Origin: Venatoribacter pacificus
GTDB taxonomy: Bacteria > Pseudomonadota > Gammaproteobacteria > Pseudomonadales > Oceanobacteraceae
Assembly: GCF_025318105.1 (NCBI RefSeq)
Contig: NZ_JAOANI010000009.1
Location: 62,001-126,000, forward strand
DNA: 64,000 nt
Direction: 5' to 3'
Shown: positions 18,787-27,404 of the stretch, one piece after another
Layout of the letters: each line of letters begins with the position of its first letter
Numbering within the stretch: position 1 is the first letter of the stretch
Program-made: the position numbers and the translations under genes
Notes under the pieces: generated by a model
What the model was told of the DNA's origin: nothing
Databases searched by the model: none
The model's input: the letters and a program-made list of their open reading frames with translations, nothing else

Positions 18787-19695
18787 TTATTCGGTTTCTG
18801 TTGTGTGCGCCGCTTTGCAGCCGGTGTCGGTGTTGGCTAGCAGGCGGGCGAGGGCGCGGGTGGCGGGGCCGGCGCTTTCTTCATGGGCCATTACCAGATA
18901 GAGGTCGACGTAGCGCCGCGCATCCTGAGCAAAGGGAATCACCTGTAAGGCACCGCTTTTCAGGTCGTCGGCAATCAGCAGCTCCGGCAGCCAGGCAAAG
19001 CCCAGACCACGGCGGACAATATTCAGTCGGGTGCTGGTATGGGTCACGGTCCAGCGCTGATGGGCGCCGAGCCAGCCACCTTCGCTGCGGCGTTTGCGGC
19101 TGCTGTCGCGCAGCACCACCTGCCGGTGAGCGGTGAGGTCATCGTAGGTGACCTCGCGCCCCAGATGCTGCAACGGATGCTGCGGGCTGGTAACCGGCAG
19201 AAAGCAGGAGCGGTGTACGTGCTCGCCATTCCAGCCACTGGGCAGTTGCGGGGTAATCAGAATATCGATGCTGTCTTCGAGCAGCATTTCGTTACCGCCG
19301 CTGAGTACAAACTCTTCCAGCTCCAGACGGGTATCGGGGTACTCGGCTGAGAAGGCTTCAAACACATCAAACAGCACATCGTTGGGGTAAATGGTGTCGA
19401 TGGCCGCACGCACAACAGGCTCGACGCCCTGATTCAGCGATCCGGCAATCTTGTCGATATTTTCTGCCTGATCGAGCAGCTGTTCGGCACGTTGTAACAG
19501 AATACGGCCGTGTTCGGTCAGTACCGCTTTGCGCCCTTCCACTTCCAGCAGTTGTACGCCCAGTTGCTCCTGCAGCTTGTGCACACCATAGCTGATGGTT
19601 GACTGACTCTTGAAGATGGCCTCAGCCGCCTGAGCGTAGCCGCCATGGTCGACCACCGCTTTAAACATGCGCCACTGTTCGAGGGTTGTTTTCAT
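18787..19695 (-). CDS. LysR-family transcriptional regulator
   Basis: 302 residues. The N-terminal winged helix-turn-helix is at residues 5-65 (LEQWRMFKAVVDHGGYAQAAEAIFKSQSTISYGVHKLQEQLGVQLLE). A linker and a periplasmic-binding-protein-like effector domain from about residue 90 follow. It is divergent from the nitroreductase gene at 19842, the usual layout for a LysR protein and its target. The intergenic region holds a TTTCG-N7-CGAAA element close to its own start. The effector is unknown. Confidence 0.92.
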   Translation of the reverse strand: MKTTLEQWRMFKAVVDHGGYAQAAEAIFKSQSTISYGVHKLQEQLGVQLLEVEGRKAVLTEHGRILLQRAEQLLDQAENIDKIAGSLNQGVEPVVRAAIDTIYPNDVLFDVFEAFSAEYPDTRLELEEFVLSGGNEMLLEDSIDILITPQLPSGWNGEHVHRSCFLPVTSPQHPLQHLGREVTYDDLTAHRQVVLRDSSRKRRSEGGWLGAHQRWTVTHTSTRLNIVRRGLGFAWLPELLIADDLKSGALQVIPFAQDARRYVDLYLVMAHEESAGPATRALARLLANTDTGCKAAHTTETE

Positions 19696-19705
19696 TGGAA
19701 TGCCT

Positions 19706-19722
19706 TTTCGTAAATATCGAAA
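19706..19722. promoter_or_regulatory. Candidate LysR operator
   Basis: TTTCG and CGAAA arms separated by seven bases fit the T-N11-A dyad pattern of LysR binding sites. It lies ten bases before the LysR start, where autoregulation is usual, and about 120 bases before the nitroreductase gene. Confidence 0.5.
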
Positions 19723-19841
19723 GCTATACGTTAAATTATGAGATTTTTAATCGAATAAAGCGAACTTAAACTGCACTCATTGCTTAACAGCCCTAACACC
19801 ACAACCAATACCCGAACCGATACCCGATTTAAGGATGCCCC

Positions 19842-20486
19842 ATGAACGTATTTGATGCCCTGAGCCAGCGTACTTCTGTGAACTACTTTGATACCGAACG
19901 TGCCATCAGCACGGCGGAAGTCCTGGAGCTGCTGGATTACGCCCAACACGCGCCAACGGCCTTTAACATTCAGCATACCCGCTATCTGGTGGTAACCGAT
20001 CAGGCGGCGAAAGAAACCTTAAAAGACATCGCCTACGGTCAGCAGAAAGTGGCCGATGCCCCGGTGGTTATTCTGGTGCTGGCCGACGAACAGGGTCATG
20101 AACGTATGCCGGATATCGCCCAGCGCGGTGTCGATGCCGGGATCTACAACGAAGGCGTGCGTGACTACTTTGTCAGTGCGGTAAACGGTGCCTACGGCGA
20201 TAACAAAGCCGCAGCCCACGATGAAGCACTGCGCTCGGCCAGTATGGCGACCATGAACCTGATGACGGCCGCGGCTGGCAAGGGTATGGCCACCGGGCCG
20301 ATGATCGGCTTCGATACCGCGAAAGCGAAAGAAGTGTTCAACATCGGTGAACGCTACAGCGTTGCCATGATGGTGACCCTGGGTTACGCCAAAGAAGGTA
20401 ACTGGCCACGTAAGCCGCGCCTGGCGGCAAGCGAAGTCACTGTGCTGGATGGTCGTCCGGGTAAGCTGCACGACCTGAGTAACTGA
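19842..20486 (+). CDS. Nitroreductase-family flavoprotein
   Basis: A 214-residue FMN-dependent oxidoreductase fold. The N-terminal ALSQRTSVNYFD resembles the R-R-S-x-R-x-F FMN/dimer motif of the family. LLDYAQHAPTAFNIQHTRYLVV matches the A-P-S-x-x-N-x-Q-P-W region, and GMATGPMIGFD the G-L-x-x-x-x-x-x-G-F region. Such enzymes reduce nitro groups, quinones or related electrophiles with NAD(P)H. The native substrate is not evident. It is divergent from a LysR gene that probably controls it. No terminator is visible directly after the stop. Confidence 0.88.
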   Translation: MNVFDALSQRTSVNYFDTERAISTAEVLELLDYAQHAPTAFNIQHTRYLVVTDQAAKETLKDIAYGQQKVADAPVVILVLADEQGHERMPDIAQRGVDAGIYNEGVRDYFVSAVNGAYGDNKAAAHDEALRSASMATMNLMTAAAGKGMATGPMIGFDTAKAKEVFNIGERYSVAMMVTLGYAKEGNWPRKPRLAASEVTVLDGRPGKLHDLSN

Positions 20487-20851
20487 TTAAACGCCGGGTA
20501 GGGATGTGCTATTTACTTAAGCAATCATGAAACGTCGATTGCACGTGAGTAGCCGAAGCGGGGCAAGCCCCTGCGCCCCAATCCGGGGAACTTCTCCCCG
20601 GGCCCCTGCTTTGCGCTTTCTGGCCCGTAATCCTTATTCGCTCGTTTTTTACTGACCACGCGTATATCGGCCATCCATGGCCGGATACGCTTGTCTGGCA
20701 TCCATGCCAGCCAGATCGTAAAAATCATCGCTCATGGCGGCGGGCCCAGAGGCGCGGTTTATCTCAGCCGCAGTATGGTTTTTACCAAACAATCAATGTC
20801 CGTTTTGAAAAGCCGCTTAGCGGAATAATGATTACGGACTGGGATGTTGTA
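20487..20851. other. Intergenic region with several palindromes
   Basis: No gene is seen in these 365 bases. Clustered inverted repeats include GGGGC...GCCCC and CCGGGG...CCCCGG pairs (about 20559-20606), GGCCATCCATGGCC (about 20670) and GGCATCCATGCC (about 20697). A GCCATCCATGGC core also occurs near 42614, so this may be a dispersed palindromic repeat. No U-run follows the hairpins. Confidence 0.55.
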
Positions 20852-21853
20852 TCAGCGTTTCAGCCAGCGCCGCAGAGCACTCCAGCGGTTGGCCAGCAGC
20901 GCCAGCAGAATCAGGGTGCAGCCGAGAATCTGCGCCGTTTCCATCCGTTCGGTAAACCAGAAGGCGGCGATGATGGCGGTCCAGACCGGCTCCAGCACCA
21001 TAATCACGGCAGCATGGCTGGGGGACGCCAGACCCTGAGCGTAGGTTTGCAGCAGAAAGCGTGCGGCGGTGCCAACGGTTACGCTCAGAATCAGCCACAG
21101 CCACATGGTAGGGGTAAAAGTATCGGGCCAGTCTTCAAACATGGCCGACAGGCTGAAGGACACAACGCCGACCAGCACCAGCTGAATAGCGCTCAGGGCC
21201 AGTGCCGAAATACGCGCCGCGGCACGGCCGTTGAGTATAAAGGTGAGCGACAAAAGCAGGGCGGCGGCAAAGAAAAACAGCTGGCCGGGGTCAGGGTTAA
21301 AACCGTGACGTAACGACAGCAGCGCCAGCCCGCCGATGGCCAGCGGCAGGGCAATCCAGATGCTTTTCGCCGGCCGCTCGCGGAACAGCAGCCAGCTGAT
21401 AAAAGGCACCAGCACCACTGCCAGGCTGGTAATAAACGCGCCTTCGCCGAGGGTGTGAGCGTTAAACAGCCCCATGATCCAGAAGCTCATGGCGGCACCG
21501 AAAAACAGGCCGACCAGGGCCGATGCACGCCATTCATGGGCTTTCAGGGCAACCAGCGCGCGGCGGCCGGGAATCACCAGCAGCAGCCCGGCAGCGGTAA
21601 AGCGGCAGGCCATAAACAGCAGTGGCGGAAATTCGTTTAACGCCTCTTTGGAAAACATCCAGCTGACCGCAGCCAGCAGGGTAACGCCGAGCAGAATAAG
21701 ATCAGCGCGCAACAGTTGCGCTTGTTGCTGATCGTCTGTGGATACGGATTCGGAAGTTGAAGACACAGTAAACCGCTGGCCCGCAGGCAGTAGGGCAACG
21801 TCGGACAAGGGCCGGGTTGCCGGGAAAAAGGTTTTGCACAACGTTGCAGGCAA
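20852..21853 (-). CDS. EamA/DMT-family transporter
   Basis: A 333-residue inner-membrane protein with about ten hydrophobic helices and the two EamA half-repeats, beginning around residues 48 and 195. Typical segments are WMFSKEALNEFPPLLFMACRFTAAG and AAVIMVLEPVWTAIIAAFWFTERM. A hydrophilic N-terminal extension of about 45 residues (Ser/Thr/Gln-rich) is unusual; a GTG near residue 30 is an alternative start, but neither start has a good ribosome site. Family members export amino acids, nucleosides or drugs. The substrate here is unknown. Confidence 0.88.
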   Translation of the reverse strand: MPATLCKTFFPATRPLSDVALLPAGQRFTVSSTSESVSTDDQQQAQLLRADLILLGVTLLAAVSWMFSKEALNEFPPLLFMACRFTAAGLLLVIPGRRALVALKAHEWRASALVGLFFGAAMSFWIMGLFNAHTLGEGAFITSLAVVLVPFISWLLFRERPAKSIWIALPLAIGGLALLSLRHGFNPDPGQLFFFAAALLLSLTFILNGRAAARISALALSAIQLVLVGVVSFSLSAMFEDWPDTFTPTMWLWLILSVTVGTAARFLLQTYAQGLASPSHAAVIMVLEPVWTAIIAAFWFTERMETAQILGCTLILLALLANRWSALRRWLKR

Positions 21854-21863
21854 ACACGCAACA

Positions 21864-21905
21864 AACGCCTTTAAAACAACGCCTTTAAAACAACGCCTTT
21901 AAAAC
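21864..21905. repeat. Three perfect 14-base tandem repeats
   Basis: AACGCCTTTAAAAC occurs three times without mismatch, just upstream of the EamA gene on the minus strand. It lies in the likely promoter/leader region. Confidence 0.9.
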
Positions 21906-22052
21906 AGAGGTGTAAAAGGCTTCGCAAAAAAGCGCAGCAGTATTTCACAGCCTCCCGCGGAAGTCTGTGGGTGGTTTTACTGTTGCACTGAAAAAGAGCG
22001 TTGCATTGCAAACATTAATGCTCATATCAATAATATCGAAGGAGGTCACCGC

Positions 22053-22751
22053 ATGTTAATCTTACGCGCAGCCAATGAGCGCGGCCGGGCCAATTTTGGT
22101 TGGCTCAACAGCTCGCATACGTTTTCTTTCGGCCAGTATTACGACCCGCAACAGATGGGTGTATCGGCTCTGCGGGTGATCAACGACGACCGGGTGACCC
22201 CCGGCGCTGGCTTCGATACCCACGGCCACCGCAATATGGAAATCATCAGCTATGTGCTGGACGGCACTATTGCCCATCGCGATTCGATGGGCAACGTTGA
22301 GCATTTGCCGGCCGGTGAGTTTCAGCTGATGTCGGCCGGCAGCGGTGTGATGCACAGCGAATTTAATCCGTCGACAGACCAGCCGCTGCATTTTCTGCAG
22401 ATCTGGATTCAGCCTAATGAGCAGAATACCGAGCCGGGTTATCAGCAGAAACGTTTTCCACGCCAGCAGGCGATTCAGCCGGTGATTACGCCGGACGGAC
22501 GCGACGGTACGCTCAGTATCCGTCAGGATGCGCAGCTGCTGCATGTGCGTCTGGCAGCGGAAAGCGCTGAACAGGTGCTGAACCCTGCGCGCCAATATTA
22601 CGTACATACCATCAACGGCCCGCTGCAACTGCAGGCCGGAGATGACACGCTGATTTTACACGCCGGTGACGGCGTGACCATCAGCCAGGAACAGGCACTG
22701 ATCTTCAGTGCCGACAGCCAGGCGGAGGCCTTGTTGTTCGATTTACCGTAA
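22053..22751 (+). CDS. Pirin-family protein (YhhW-like)
   Basis: A 232-residue two-domain cupin preceded by AAGGAGG at eight bases. Metal ligands of the pirin N-terminal cupin are all present: His57 and His59 in DTHGHRNME, His101 and Glu103 in GSGVMHSEF. Family members bind Fe(II) or a similar metal, and some show quercetin 2,3-dioxygenase activity in vitro. The physiological role in bacteria is unclear. The downstream TSUP gene starts 47 bases later and may be co-transcribed. Confidence 0.93.
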   Translation: MLILRAANERGRANFGWLNSSHTFSFGQYYDPQQMGVSALRVINDDRVTPGAGFDTHGHRNMEIISYVLDGTIAHRDSMGNVEHLPAGEFQLMSAGSGVMHSEFNPSTDQPLHFLQIWIQPNEQNTEPGYQQKRFPRQQAIQPVITPDGRDGTLSIRQDAQLLHVRLAAESAEQVLNPARQYYVHTINGPLQLQAGDDTLILHAGDGVTISQEQALIFSADSQAEALLFDLP

Positions 22752-22798
22752 GCAGGCATTGCCTGCCCGGCCGGAACATCGCCTGAGGGTGCAGGCGT

Positions 22799-23593
22799 AT
22801 GTCCGGCGTTTATCTGGATAACGTTGTGGATCTGACTTTTCTTGCCATCGCCGTACTCGGCGTATTGTTAACCGGCATCGCCAAATCTGGCTTTGGTGGT
22901 GGTATTGGCGTTGTCGCGGTACCGATGATGGCGCCCTTTATTGGCGGCGAACAGGCCATCGGTATTCTGCTGCCGATTCTGTTGCTGATGGATCTTATGA
23001 CCCTGCGCGTTTACCGCCGGCATTTGTCGTTTGCGCTGGTGAAGCCGGTCTTGCCCGGCATTCTGATTGGCATTACGGCGGGCTCATTATTGCTGGGCGT
23101 GGTCAGTGAGCGCGGTGTGCAGGCGCTGATCGGTTTGATGGGTTTTTGGGTGCTGGCGCAGAAGCGCTGGCCCTGGATGGCCGGACGCCGCCCGGTGGTT
23201 GCCGGTGAGGTGCAGCCTCAGGGCGCTTCTGCATTGCAGGGTGGTTTACTGGGCGGACTGGCGGGTATCGGCAGTGCTCTGGCTCATGCCGGTGCGGCAC
23301 CGCTACAGGCGTATTTTTTATTGGGTAAGCTCAATAAAGAATCTTTCCTGGCCCAAATAACCCTCGCCATTGGTTTAATGAATGCCATTAAATTACTGCC
23401 TTACGGCATGCTGGGATTGCTGAATTTTGATATCGGCTGGTTAACGTTGTTGCTGGTTCCGGTGGCTTTTGTTGGTATTTATCTGGGCCGCTGGTTAAGC
23501 AAACGCATCGACGGTGATGTGTTTTTTAAGGTAATGATGTGGCTGCTGGCGGGTAATTCGACCTGGCTGCTGGGTCAGGCTGTTATTGGCTGA
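22799..23593 (+). CDS. TSUP-family anion exporter (TauE/SafE)
   Basis: 264 residues with about eight hydrophobic helices and the family's half-repeat glycine motif (GIAKSGFGGGIGVVAVPMMA at residues 26-45). The second half contains GGLAGIGSALAHAGAAPLQAYFLLGK. Family members move sulfite, sulfonates or organic anions across the inner membrane. A second TSUP gene lies at 55121, associated with an amidase. No strong ribosome site is visible, so translation may be coupled to the pirin gene. Confidence 0.88.
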   Translation: MSGVYLDNVVDLTFLAIAVLGVLLTGIAKSGFGGGIGVVAVPMMAPFIGGEQAIGILLPILLLMDLMTLRVYRRHLSFALVKPVLPGILIGITAGSLLLGVVSERGVQALIGLMGFWVLAQKRWPWMAGRRPVVAGEVQPQGASALQGGLLGGLAGIGSALAHAGAAPLQAYFLLGKLNKESFLAQITLAIGLMNAIKLLPYGMLGLLNFDIGWLTLLLVPVAFVGIYLGRWLSKRIDGDVFFKVMMWLLAGNSTWLLGQAVIG

Positions 23594-23634
23594 TTCTGTC
23601 TTCAGAATCCGTGCTGCAGGTTAATGCAGCACGG
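23592..23634. other. Two adjacent hairpins between convergent genes
   Basis: GATTCTG-TCTT-CAGAATC (23592-23609) is followed at once by CCGTGCTGCA-GGTTAA-TGCAGCACGG (23609-23634). Both are perfect stems with no T-run. They separate the TSUP gene from the convergent gcvR-like gene and may act as a bidirectional barrier or mRNA 3' protection. Confidence 0.6.
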
Positions 23635-23648
23635 CAGTTACCGGAAGA

Positions 23649-24161
23649 TTAATCCAAGCGGATTTCCACCATCAGGTCATTGGAAATGGCTTCCAGCGCG
23701 CTGGCCAGAATATCGGTATCAAAACTGTGTGGTACCCGCAGCAAGGCTTCGGCGCGGAACAGCGGTACCGCAGACATTTCGGCGGTGCCGCAGTCGGTGG
23801 TTAATTCCAGTACGTTCACGCCCATTTTTGAAAGCGCCTGCGATACTTCTTTAACAATACCCGGACGGTCGTTGCCAACCAGATTCAGGGTCAGGTCGAG
23901 GCTGTCGTTTTCTTCACTGTCGCTGCCGGTTTCGGCATTAACCAGAATCCCGCGCGAGCTGAGTGAGCTTAATTCGGCAATCAGGCTGTTGCTTTGTTCG
24001 GCGGCAATAGAAACCCGCAAAATACCGGCAAATTTACCCGCCATGTGCGCCATGCGGCTTTCCAGCCAGTTGCCGCCATTGCGGGCGATGGTGGCTGATA
24101 GTTGTTCAACAATTCCGGGTTTGTCGTCGGCAATAACGGTTAATACAAGAAAGTTTTCCAT
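23649..24161 (-). CDS. gcvR: GcvR-like double-ACT-domain regulator
   Basis: 170 residues consisting of two ACT domains (about 4-80 and 90-165). Each opens with the ligand-loop pattern D-x-P-G-I-V (DDKPGIVEQLS, NDRPGIVKEVS). This is the size and architecture of GcvR, the protein that antagonises the GcvA activator of the glycine-cleavage operon in enterobacteria. No DNA-binding domain is present. Neither gcvA nor gcvTHP is nearby, so the role is inferred from architecture alone. Confidence 0.82.
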   Translation of the reverse strand: MENFLVLTVIADDKPGIVEQLSATIARNGGNWLESRMAHMAGKFAGILRVSIAAEQSNSLIAELSSLSSRGILVNAETGSDSEENDSLDLTLNLVGNDRPGIVKEVSQALSKMGVNVLELTTDCGTAEMSAVPLFRAEALLRVPHSFDTDILASALEAISNDLMVEIRLD

Positions 24162-24336
24162 TGCTTTTCCTTATGTTTTTTATGCAATCAGATTGTCGTT
24201 CTGACACTAACACAGCTTTATGCGATTTACCGCACGCACTGTGCTGGTCAAATTCCTGCCGACTGATCGTTGTTCCCCTGTCGTTGATACAGTAGCCTTG
24301 ATGTCCCTTTAATTACCTGAGAATCAGGAAACCGTT

Positions 24337-25527
24337 ATGGATACTAACTTCCCGCGCATTAAGCGTCTGCCTCCCTATGTCTTCAATGTGATCGGCGAAA
24401 TGAAGATGGCGGCACGAGCGGCGGGGGAGGACATCGTCGATATGTCGATGGGTAACCCGGATCAGGACACGCCAAAGCATATTGTCGATAAGCTGGTGGA
24501 AACTGCGACCCGTGGCGGTACCCATCGTTACAGCCAGTCGAAGGGCATTCCGCGTTTACGCCGCGCCATGGCCAGCTGGTACAAGCGCAAATTCAATGTC
24601 GACCTCGATCCGGAAACCGAGGTGATTACCACCATCGGCTCGAAGGAAGGTCTGGCACATCTGGCGCTGGCCACTCTGGGGCCGGGCGATAACGTGCTGG
24701 TGCCGAATCCGTCTTATCCGATTCACCCTTACGGCTTTGTTATTGCCGGGGCGGATATCCGCCATGTGCCGATGACGCCGGATGTGAATTTTTTTGACGA
24801 GCTGGAAAAAGCCATTAAAACCACCTGGCCACGGCCGAAAATGCTGGTGCTGAACTTTCCTGGTAACCCGACCGCCGAGTGTGTCGATTTAGCCTTCTTT
24901 GAGAAGGTGGTGGCGATGTGCAAAGAGCACGAAATCTGGGTGGTGCAGGATTTGGCCTATGCCGATATCGTGTTTGACGGTTACCAGCCGCCGTCTATTT
25001 TGCAGGTCGAAGGCGCGAAAGAGATTGCGGTTGAGTTTTACTCACTGTCGAAGAGCTACAACATGCCGGGCTGGCGGGTTGGCTTCTGCTGCGGTAATAA
25101 AGATCTGATTTATGCCCTGGCAAGGATTAAGTCCTACCTCGATTATGGTACATTCACGCCTATCCAGGTGGCGGCCATTGCCGCACTGGAAGGTGATCAG
25201 ACGGTGGTGAGCGATATCTGCGAGATGTACCGCAGCCGCCGGGATGTGCTCTGCAAGGGGCTGAATGATCTGGGCTGGCCGGTAAAATGGCCGAAAGCCA
25301 CCATGTTTGTCTGGGCGCAAATTCCTGAAGCTTATCGTAAAATGGGCTCCCTCGAGTTCAGCAAGAAGCTGCTGACCGAGGCCAAAGTGGCTGTGTCACC
25401 GGGAATTGGCTTTGGCGAATACGGCGATGACCATGTACGCTTCGCCCTGATTGAGAACGACCAGCGCACCCGCCAGGCGCTGCGCGGCATTAAACAGATG
25501 CTGCGTAACGATGGCTTTGGCGGTTAA
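24337..25527 (+). CDS. alaC: Class I/II aminotransferase, AlaC-like alanine transaminase
   Basis: A 396-residue PLP enzyme. The Schiff-base lysine is Lys239 in SLSKSYNMPGWRVGF. NFPGNPTAE and DLAYADIVFDG are the usual cofactor-contact motifs. The start RIKRLPPYVFNVIGEMKMAARAAGEDIVDMSMGNPD is characteristic of AlaC and close relatives that interconvert pyruvate/glutamate with alanine/2-oxoglutarate. The homoserine dehydrogenase gene follows after 54 bases on the same strand, a pairing I recall from Pseudomonas-type genomes. Exact amino-acid specificity cannot be fixed by eye. Confidence 0.9.
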   Translation: MDTNFPRIKRLPPYVFNVIGEMKMAARAAGEDIVDMSMGNPDQDTPKHIVDKLVETATRGGTHRYSQSKGIPRLRRAMASWYKRKFNVDLDPETEVITTIGSKEGLAHLALATLGPGDNVLVPNPSYPIHPYGFVIAGADIRHVPMTPDVNFFDELEKAIKTTWPRPKMLVLNFPGNPTAECVDLAFFEKVVAMCKEHEIWVVQDLAYADIVFDGYQPPSILQVEGAKEIAVEFYSLSKSYNMPGWRVGFCCGNKDLIYALARIKSYLDYGTFTPIQVAAIAALEGDQTVVSDICEMYRSRRDVLCKGLNDLGWPVKWPKATMFVWAQIPEAYRKMGSLEFSKKLLTEAKVAVSPGIGFGEYGDDHVRFALIENDQRTRQALRGIKQMLRNDGFGG

Positions 25528-25581
25528 CAGCAGCACGCTGAAACGAATTTAACACTCTCTATATTTTAAGGAGAAACGACC

Positions 25582-26880
25582 TTGAAACCGGTAAAAGTAG
25601 GTATCTGTGGTTTAGGTACAGTTGGCGGCGGCACCTTTAATGTGCTGACCCGTAATGCACAAGACATCGCGCGCCGGGCGGGTCGTGAAATTATTATCGC
25701 GCAGGTGGCTACCCGTCATCCGAACCCGGATGTTGACACCGGCGCTGTGGCAATTACGGCAGACGTTAACGATGTGATTAACAACCCCGAGATTGATGTG
25801 GTGGTTGAACTGATCGGTGGTTACACCATCGCCAAAGACGTGGTACTGGGCGCCATTGCCAACGGTAAGCACGTGGTAACCGCCAACAAAGCCCTGATTG
25901 CGGTACACGGTGACGAAATCTTCGCCGCGGCGGAAGCCAAAGGCGTGAGCGTGATGTACGAAGCGGCGGTTGCCGGCGGCATTCCGATTATTAAAGCCAT
26001 CCGTGAGGGCCTGGCGGCGAACCGCATCAACTGGCTGGCGGGCATTATTAACGGTACCGGTAACTTTATCCTGACCGAAATGCGCGACAAAGGCCGCGAC
26101 TTTGCCGACGTTCTGGCTGAAGCTCAGGCGCTGGGTTATGCCGAAGCCGATCCAACGTTCGACGTTGAAGGTATTGATGCAGCACACAAACTGACCATTC
26201 TGTCGTCGATTGCCTACGGCATTCCGCTGCAGTTTGCCCGCTGCTACACCGAAGGCATCAGCAAGATCACCACTGACGATGTTGAGTACGCCGAAGAGCT
26301 GGGTTACCGCATCAAGCACCTGGGTGTCAGCCGTCGTACTGAAAAAGGTATCGACCTGCGTGTACACCCGACCATGATTCCGGTGGCACGTCCGATTGCG
26401 ACCGTTGATGGCGTGCTGAATGCTGTGATGGTGAACGGTGATGCAGTTGGTGACACGCTGTATGTTGGCGCGGGTGCCGGTGCTGGTCCAACCGCTTCTG
26501 CAGTAGTGGCCGACATTATCGACCTGGCCCGTACCTTTGATGCACCGGCGGAAGCCAGCGTCAATCACCTGGCCTTCAACGATATTGAAGACGTGGCGGT
26601 ACTGCCGATGGAAGAAGTGGAAACCGCTTACTACCTGCGTATTCAGGCGGAAGACAAAACCGGTGTACTGGCCGCTGTTGCCAGCATTCTGAGTGAGCGT
26701 GGCATCAATATCGAAGCCATCATCCAGAAAGAGCCAAAAGATGGCGAAGCGCTGGCGCAGATCATCCTGCTGACCCACGTTGTGGTGGAAAAACAGATGA
26801 ACGAAGCCATTGCCGCGATTGAAGGTCTGGCCAGTACCGTGGGTGATGTTACCCGCATCCGTGTTGAGCACCTCAACTGA
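25582..26880 (+). CDS. hom: Homoserine dehydrogenase
   Basis: Reduces aspartate semialdehyde to homoserine for threonine, methionine and isoleucine synthesis. 432 residues. The NAD(P)-binding GLGTVGGG is at residues 10-17. The catalytic-domain signature is AAVAGGIPIIKAIREGLAANRINWLAGIINGT...GYAEADPTFDVEGIDAAHK. A C-terminal ACT domain (about 350-425, EDKTGVLAAVASILSERGINIEAI) gives feedback control. The start is TTG, supported by AAGGAG eight bases upstream; no ATG fits the conserved N-terminus. thrC is not the next gene and a terminator follows. A long antisense frame through the gene is an artefact. Confidence 0.97.
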   Translation: MKPVKVGICGLGTVGGGTFNVLTRNAQDIARRAGREIIIAQVATRHPNPDVDTGAVAITADVNDVINNPEIDVVVELIGGYTIAKDVVLGAIANGKHVVTANKALIAVHGDEIFAAAEAKGVSVMYEAAVAGGIPIIKAIREGLAANRINWLAGIINGTGNFILTEMRDKGRDFADVLAEAQALGYAEADPTFDVEGIDAAHKLTILSSIAYGIPLQFARCYTEGISKITTDDVEYAEELGYRIKHLGVSRRTEKGIDLRVHPTMIPVARPIATVDGVLNAVMVNGDAVGDTLYVGAGAGAGPTASAVVADIIDLARTFDAPAEASVNHLAFNDIEDVAVLPMEEVETAYYLRIQAEDKTGVLAAVASILSERGINIEAIIQKEPKDGEALAQIILLTHVVVEKQMNEAIAAIEGLASTVGDVTRIRVEHLN

Positions 26881-26921
26881 GGCTTAAGCAAACGGATTGA
26901 GGCGTTATTCGCATCACTCAT

Positions 26922-26950
26922 AAAAAACGGAGCTTCGGCTCCGTTTTTTT
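26922..26950 (+). terminator. Rho-independent terminator after hom
   Basis: The ACGGAGC/GCTCCGT stem is closed by a TTCG tetraloop and flanked by runs of A and T, giving a very stable terminator that could work in either direction. Confidence 0.93.
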
Positions 26951-27070
26951 ATGTGCGTTTATGCATGCACACCCATCAATATCAGGGCATCTCTGGACGT
27001 TTTCAGTAAACCGAGCGGGCACTGAATGATTCAGAGGTGCCCTGGTTGCCGGGAGTCGTCGCTTCCATCT

Positions 27071-27145
27071 ATTTCTACCATCGCTATTTCTACCATCGCT
27101 ATTTCTACCATCGCTATATCTGCTATCGCTATATCTGCTATCGGC
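27071..27145. repeat. Five 15-base tandem repeats, two sequence variants
   Basis: Three identical copies of ATTTCTACCATCGCT are followed by two copies of a variant, ATATCTGCTATCGCT/GGC. The array sits in the 524-base gap between hom and the chemoreceptor gene. It creates an apparent repetitive peptide on the minus strand, which I do not consider a gene. The rest of the gap shows nothing beyond the hom terminator. Confidence 0.92.
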
Positions 27146-27404
27146 AATAGCCACTCGTGGCAATATTAACGGCCATGAGTAAGTGTTCAGACAGAAATGA
27201 TAATTCGTCTTTTTCAGCGCTTTTATGTAACAAACCATGAATATTTCTGGCGCTACGTTGTAATGAATTACGTGTGAATAAAAACATAGATTTATCAATA
27301 GATCGGTAAGGGCCTGAATAGTATGACAATCTGAGCTTTTTTGCCTTACCAGCCCGTCATCGTCTTGCGCTGTACTATCGTTAGTTGATCTCAGGAGGTT
27401 GGCT

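Noticed and set aside
20670..20708. Operator-like dyads GGCCATCCATGGCC and GGCATCCATGCC
   Set aside because: A similar core occurs in non-coding DNA near 42.6 kb, so a dispersed repeat is more likely than a gene-specific operator.
22753..22767. Terminator after the pirin gene (GCAGGCATTGCCTGC)
   Set aside because: A short stem without a T-run; the next gene is only 30 bases on and probably co-transcribed.
25612..26871. A 419-residue open frame antisense to hom
   Set aside because: It mirrors the hom codons, has no ribosome site or family features, and hom itself is beyond doubt.
27071..27145. CRISPR array
   Set aside because: Repeats are contiguous 15-mers without unique spacers and no cas genes are near.
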